Below, piece after piece: positions 62,783 to 64,000 of a stretch of DNA of 64,000 nt. The notes under the pieces were generated by a model. The model did no database searches. It was given only the letters and a program-made list of their open reading frames with translations, and was not told the DNA's origin. The stretch is taken from contig JBJEOA010000055.1 in assembly GCA_051880475.1 (NCBI GenBank), forward strand, positions 32,170-96,169. The letters run 5' to 3'. The position numbers and the translations under genes were made by a program. Position 1 is the stretch's first letter. Every line of letters begins with the position of its first letter. The DNA is from JAUUSJ01 sp051880475 (GTDB lineage Bacteria; Bacillota; Clostridia; Lachnospirales; Lachnospiraceae).

Positions 62783-63724
62783 ATGAAGATTGTATTTATG
62801 GGAACACCAGATTTTGCGGTGACAGCTCTAGAGGAGTTAGCAAAGCATCATGAGGTGTTAGCAGTAGTTACACAGCCAGATAAGAAAAAAGGAAGAGGAA
62901 AGGCTTTTTCTTTTCCTCCGGTAAAAGAAAAAGCGATGGAGTTAGAGATTCCTGTTTATCAGCCAGTAAAGGTTAGAGATGAGGAATTTGTAGATTTCTT
63001 AAAAAACTTATCTCCAGAATGTATAGTAGTAGCTGCTTTTGGACAGATTTTACCAGAGTCTATTTTAAATATTCCAAAGTATGGCTGCATTAATATTCAC
63101 GCATCTTTGCTTCCAAAGTACCGAGGAGCGGCTCCGATTCAGTGGTCTATCATAGATGGTGAGGAAAAAACTGGAGTCACTACGATGTATATGGCAAAAG
63201 GGCTAGATACAGGAGATATGCTCTTAAAAGAAGAAGTCGTGATTGAGCCAAAGGAAAATGCGAATACATTACACGATAAATTATCTAAAACAGGGGCAAA
63301 TTTGATTATTAAGACATTAGAAGGGTTAGAGACAGGGAGTATTGAGAGAAAAGTGCAAGATGATTCTCTAAGCTGCTACGCTTCCATGATTCATAAAGAT
63401 TTCGGTAAGATTGACTGGGGAGAGAAAACAGCAAAAGAGATTGAAAGACTGATAAGAGGACTCTATGAGTGGCCAAGTGCCTATACCTTCTTTAAAGGAA
63501 AAATTTTAAAAATCTGGGAGGCAGATACAAAAGAAGGCAATGTCAAGTTTTGTCCAGGACAAGTGATTGAAGTGACAAAGAAACATATTGCCGTACAGTG
63601 CAAAGAGGATGCTCTTGTTCTTCGTGAAGTTCAGCTTCAGGGGAAGAAGAGAATGGCGATGCAGGCATTTTTGCTTGGAAATAAAATTCAAGTAGGAGAT
63701 TTTTTAGGAGAATATGATGGCTGA
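62783..63724 (+). CDS. fmt: Methionyl-tRNA formyltransferase
   Basis: A 313-aa enzyme that formylates initiator methionyl-tRNA. KIVFMGTPDFAVTALEEL opens the formyltransferase fold; NIHASLLPKYRGAAPIQWSI near residue 110 carries the catalytic Asn/His, and GLDTGDMLL near 150 the catalytic Asp region. The C-terminal domain binds tRNA. It pairs with def in function, and its stop overlaps the start of rsmB. Confidence 0.95.
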   Translation: MKIVFMGTPDFAVTALEELAKHHEVLAVVTQPDKKKGRGKAFSFPPVKEKAMELEIPVYQPVKVRDEEFVDFLKNLSPECIVVAAFGQILPESILNIPKYGCINIHASLLPKYRGAAPIQWSIIDGEEKTGVTTMYMAKGLDTGDMLLKEEVVIEPKENANTLHDKLSKTGANLIIKTLEGLETGSIERKVQDDSLSCYASMIHKDFGKIDWGEKTAKEIERLIRGLYEWPSAYTFFKGKILKIWEADTKEGNVKFCPGQVIEVTKKHIAVQCKEDALVLREVQLQGKKRMAMQAFLLGNKIQVGDFLGEYDG

Positions 63725-64000
63725 GAAGATAAATGAGAGAGAGATTGTTCTTGATTTGCTTCTTGATATGGAAAAAAATGGTTCTTATACTCATCTGATT
63801 CTTCGCACAATATTAAAAAAATATCAATTTATTGATAAGAAGTCCAGAGCTTTTATCACAAAATTGTTAGAGGGAACGACAGAGTATCGAATTCAATTAG
63901 ATTATATATTAGATCAATTTTCTAAGACAAAGATGAAAAAATGTCGTCCACTTGTCCGTAATCTTCTTCGCATGTCAGTTTATCAGATTTGTTATTTAGA
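63717..64000 (+). CDS. rsmB: 16S rRNA (cytosine-967-C5)-methyltransferase, N-terminal part
   Basis: The gene runs off the right edge; 94 codons are visible. MAEKINEREIVLDLLLDMEK, then LKKYQFIDKKSRAFITKLLEGTTEYR and LVRNLLRMSVYQICYL, match the NusB-like RNA-binding N-terminal domain of RsmB/Sun. The methyltransferase domain is outside the window. Its ATG at 63717 (or 63714, in the same frame) overlaps the end of fmt by 8 bases, with AGGAG 6 bases upstream. The gene order def-fmt-rsmB supports the call. Confidence 0.85.
   Translation, partial: MAEKINEREIVLDLLLDMEKNGSYTHLILRTILKKYQFIDKKSRAFITKLLEGTTEYRIQLDYILDQFSKTKMKKCRPLVRNLLRMSVYQICYL

Noticed and set aside
1..64000. CRISPR arrays, tRNA or rRNA genes, insertion sequences, prophage genes
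   Set aside because: No regularly spaced repeats, no tRNA-like CCA-ended folds with TTCGANTC arms, and no transposase or integrase frames were recognised.

Overview
The window looks like chromosomal DNA of a low-GC, spore-forming, anaerobic member of the Clostridia, most likely Lachnospiraceae. The reasons are the AT-rich base and codon use, an oxygen-independent (early cobalt insertion) cobalamin pathway with CbiK and CbiD, a complete spoIIAA-spoIIAB-sigF operon, a MurE with a DNPR motif (expected for meso-diaminopimelate cell walls), and several protein types I associate with that family, such as the DUF5717-like giant protein and the small Gly/Cys-rich protein. No tRNA, rRNA, CRISPR array, transposase or phage gene was seen. 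Assignments rest on motif reading by eye; no database search was run.

Layout. (1) 1-11.5 kb: an eleven-gene cobalamin operon on the plus strand, entered at its left end inside cobT: cobT(partial)-cbiC-cbiD-cbiET-cbiK-cbiL-cbiJ-cbiA-cbiB-cobD-cbiP/cobA. Fused genes (cbiE+cbiT, cbiP+cobA) make it compact. cbiF, cbiG, cbiH, cobU and cobS are not in the window and may lie upstream. (2) 11.6-20.2 kb: mixed small units: a DUF445 membrane protein, a secreted SH3 protein, a long nested palindrome between convergent genes, an MBL-fold hydrolase coupled to an FAD dehydrogenase, and a minus-strand block (lipoprotein, DUF1836, PHP phosphatase, small membrane protein, YerC/TrpR-like repressor, AraC regulator). 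(3) 20.4-26.2 kb: galE-galT (Leloir pathway), then a Fur-family regulator, an ACT-domain protein and glyA, then a LUD-family protein in reverse. (4) 26.5-32.1 kb: a three-gene unit of unknown function: a 1180-aa Ig-like/helical-repeat protein, a short Hsp70/actin-like ATPase and a TPR protein. This is the best candidate in the window for an undescribed system. (5) 32.2-40.0 kb: valS, folC with an acidic protein and a zinc-ribbon/TPR/membrane protein, then spoIIA. (6) 40.0-53.1 kb: a surface-polysaccharide cluster: UDP-glucose dehydrogenase in reverse, a fused pyruvyl-transferase/FrhB-type iron-sulfur protein, UDP-galactopyranose mutase, and five GT2 glycosyltransferase genes, one of them with two GT2 domains. 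(7) 53.3-64 kb: a tiny Gly/Cys-rich protein, a pyruvate-kinase-like protein lacking the C-terminal domain, an ECF S component, an aconitase-family hydratase, murE, and the priA-def-fmt-rsmB housekeeping string, with rsmB cut by the right edge.

How the genes work together. Region 1 makes adenosylcobalamin from sirohydrochlorin. Region 6, with galE upstream, can supply UDP-glucose, UDP-galactose, UDP-galactofuranose and UDP-glucuronate to the glycosyltransferases. spoIIA sets the first forespore sigma factor. The priA-def-fmt-rsmB order is the usual one in Firmicutes. Several starts were moved to a downstream or non-ATG codon with a good ribosome binding site (galE, fur, valS, spoIIAA, yerC, the dual GT2 and others); each entry says why.
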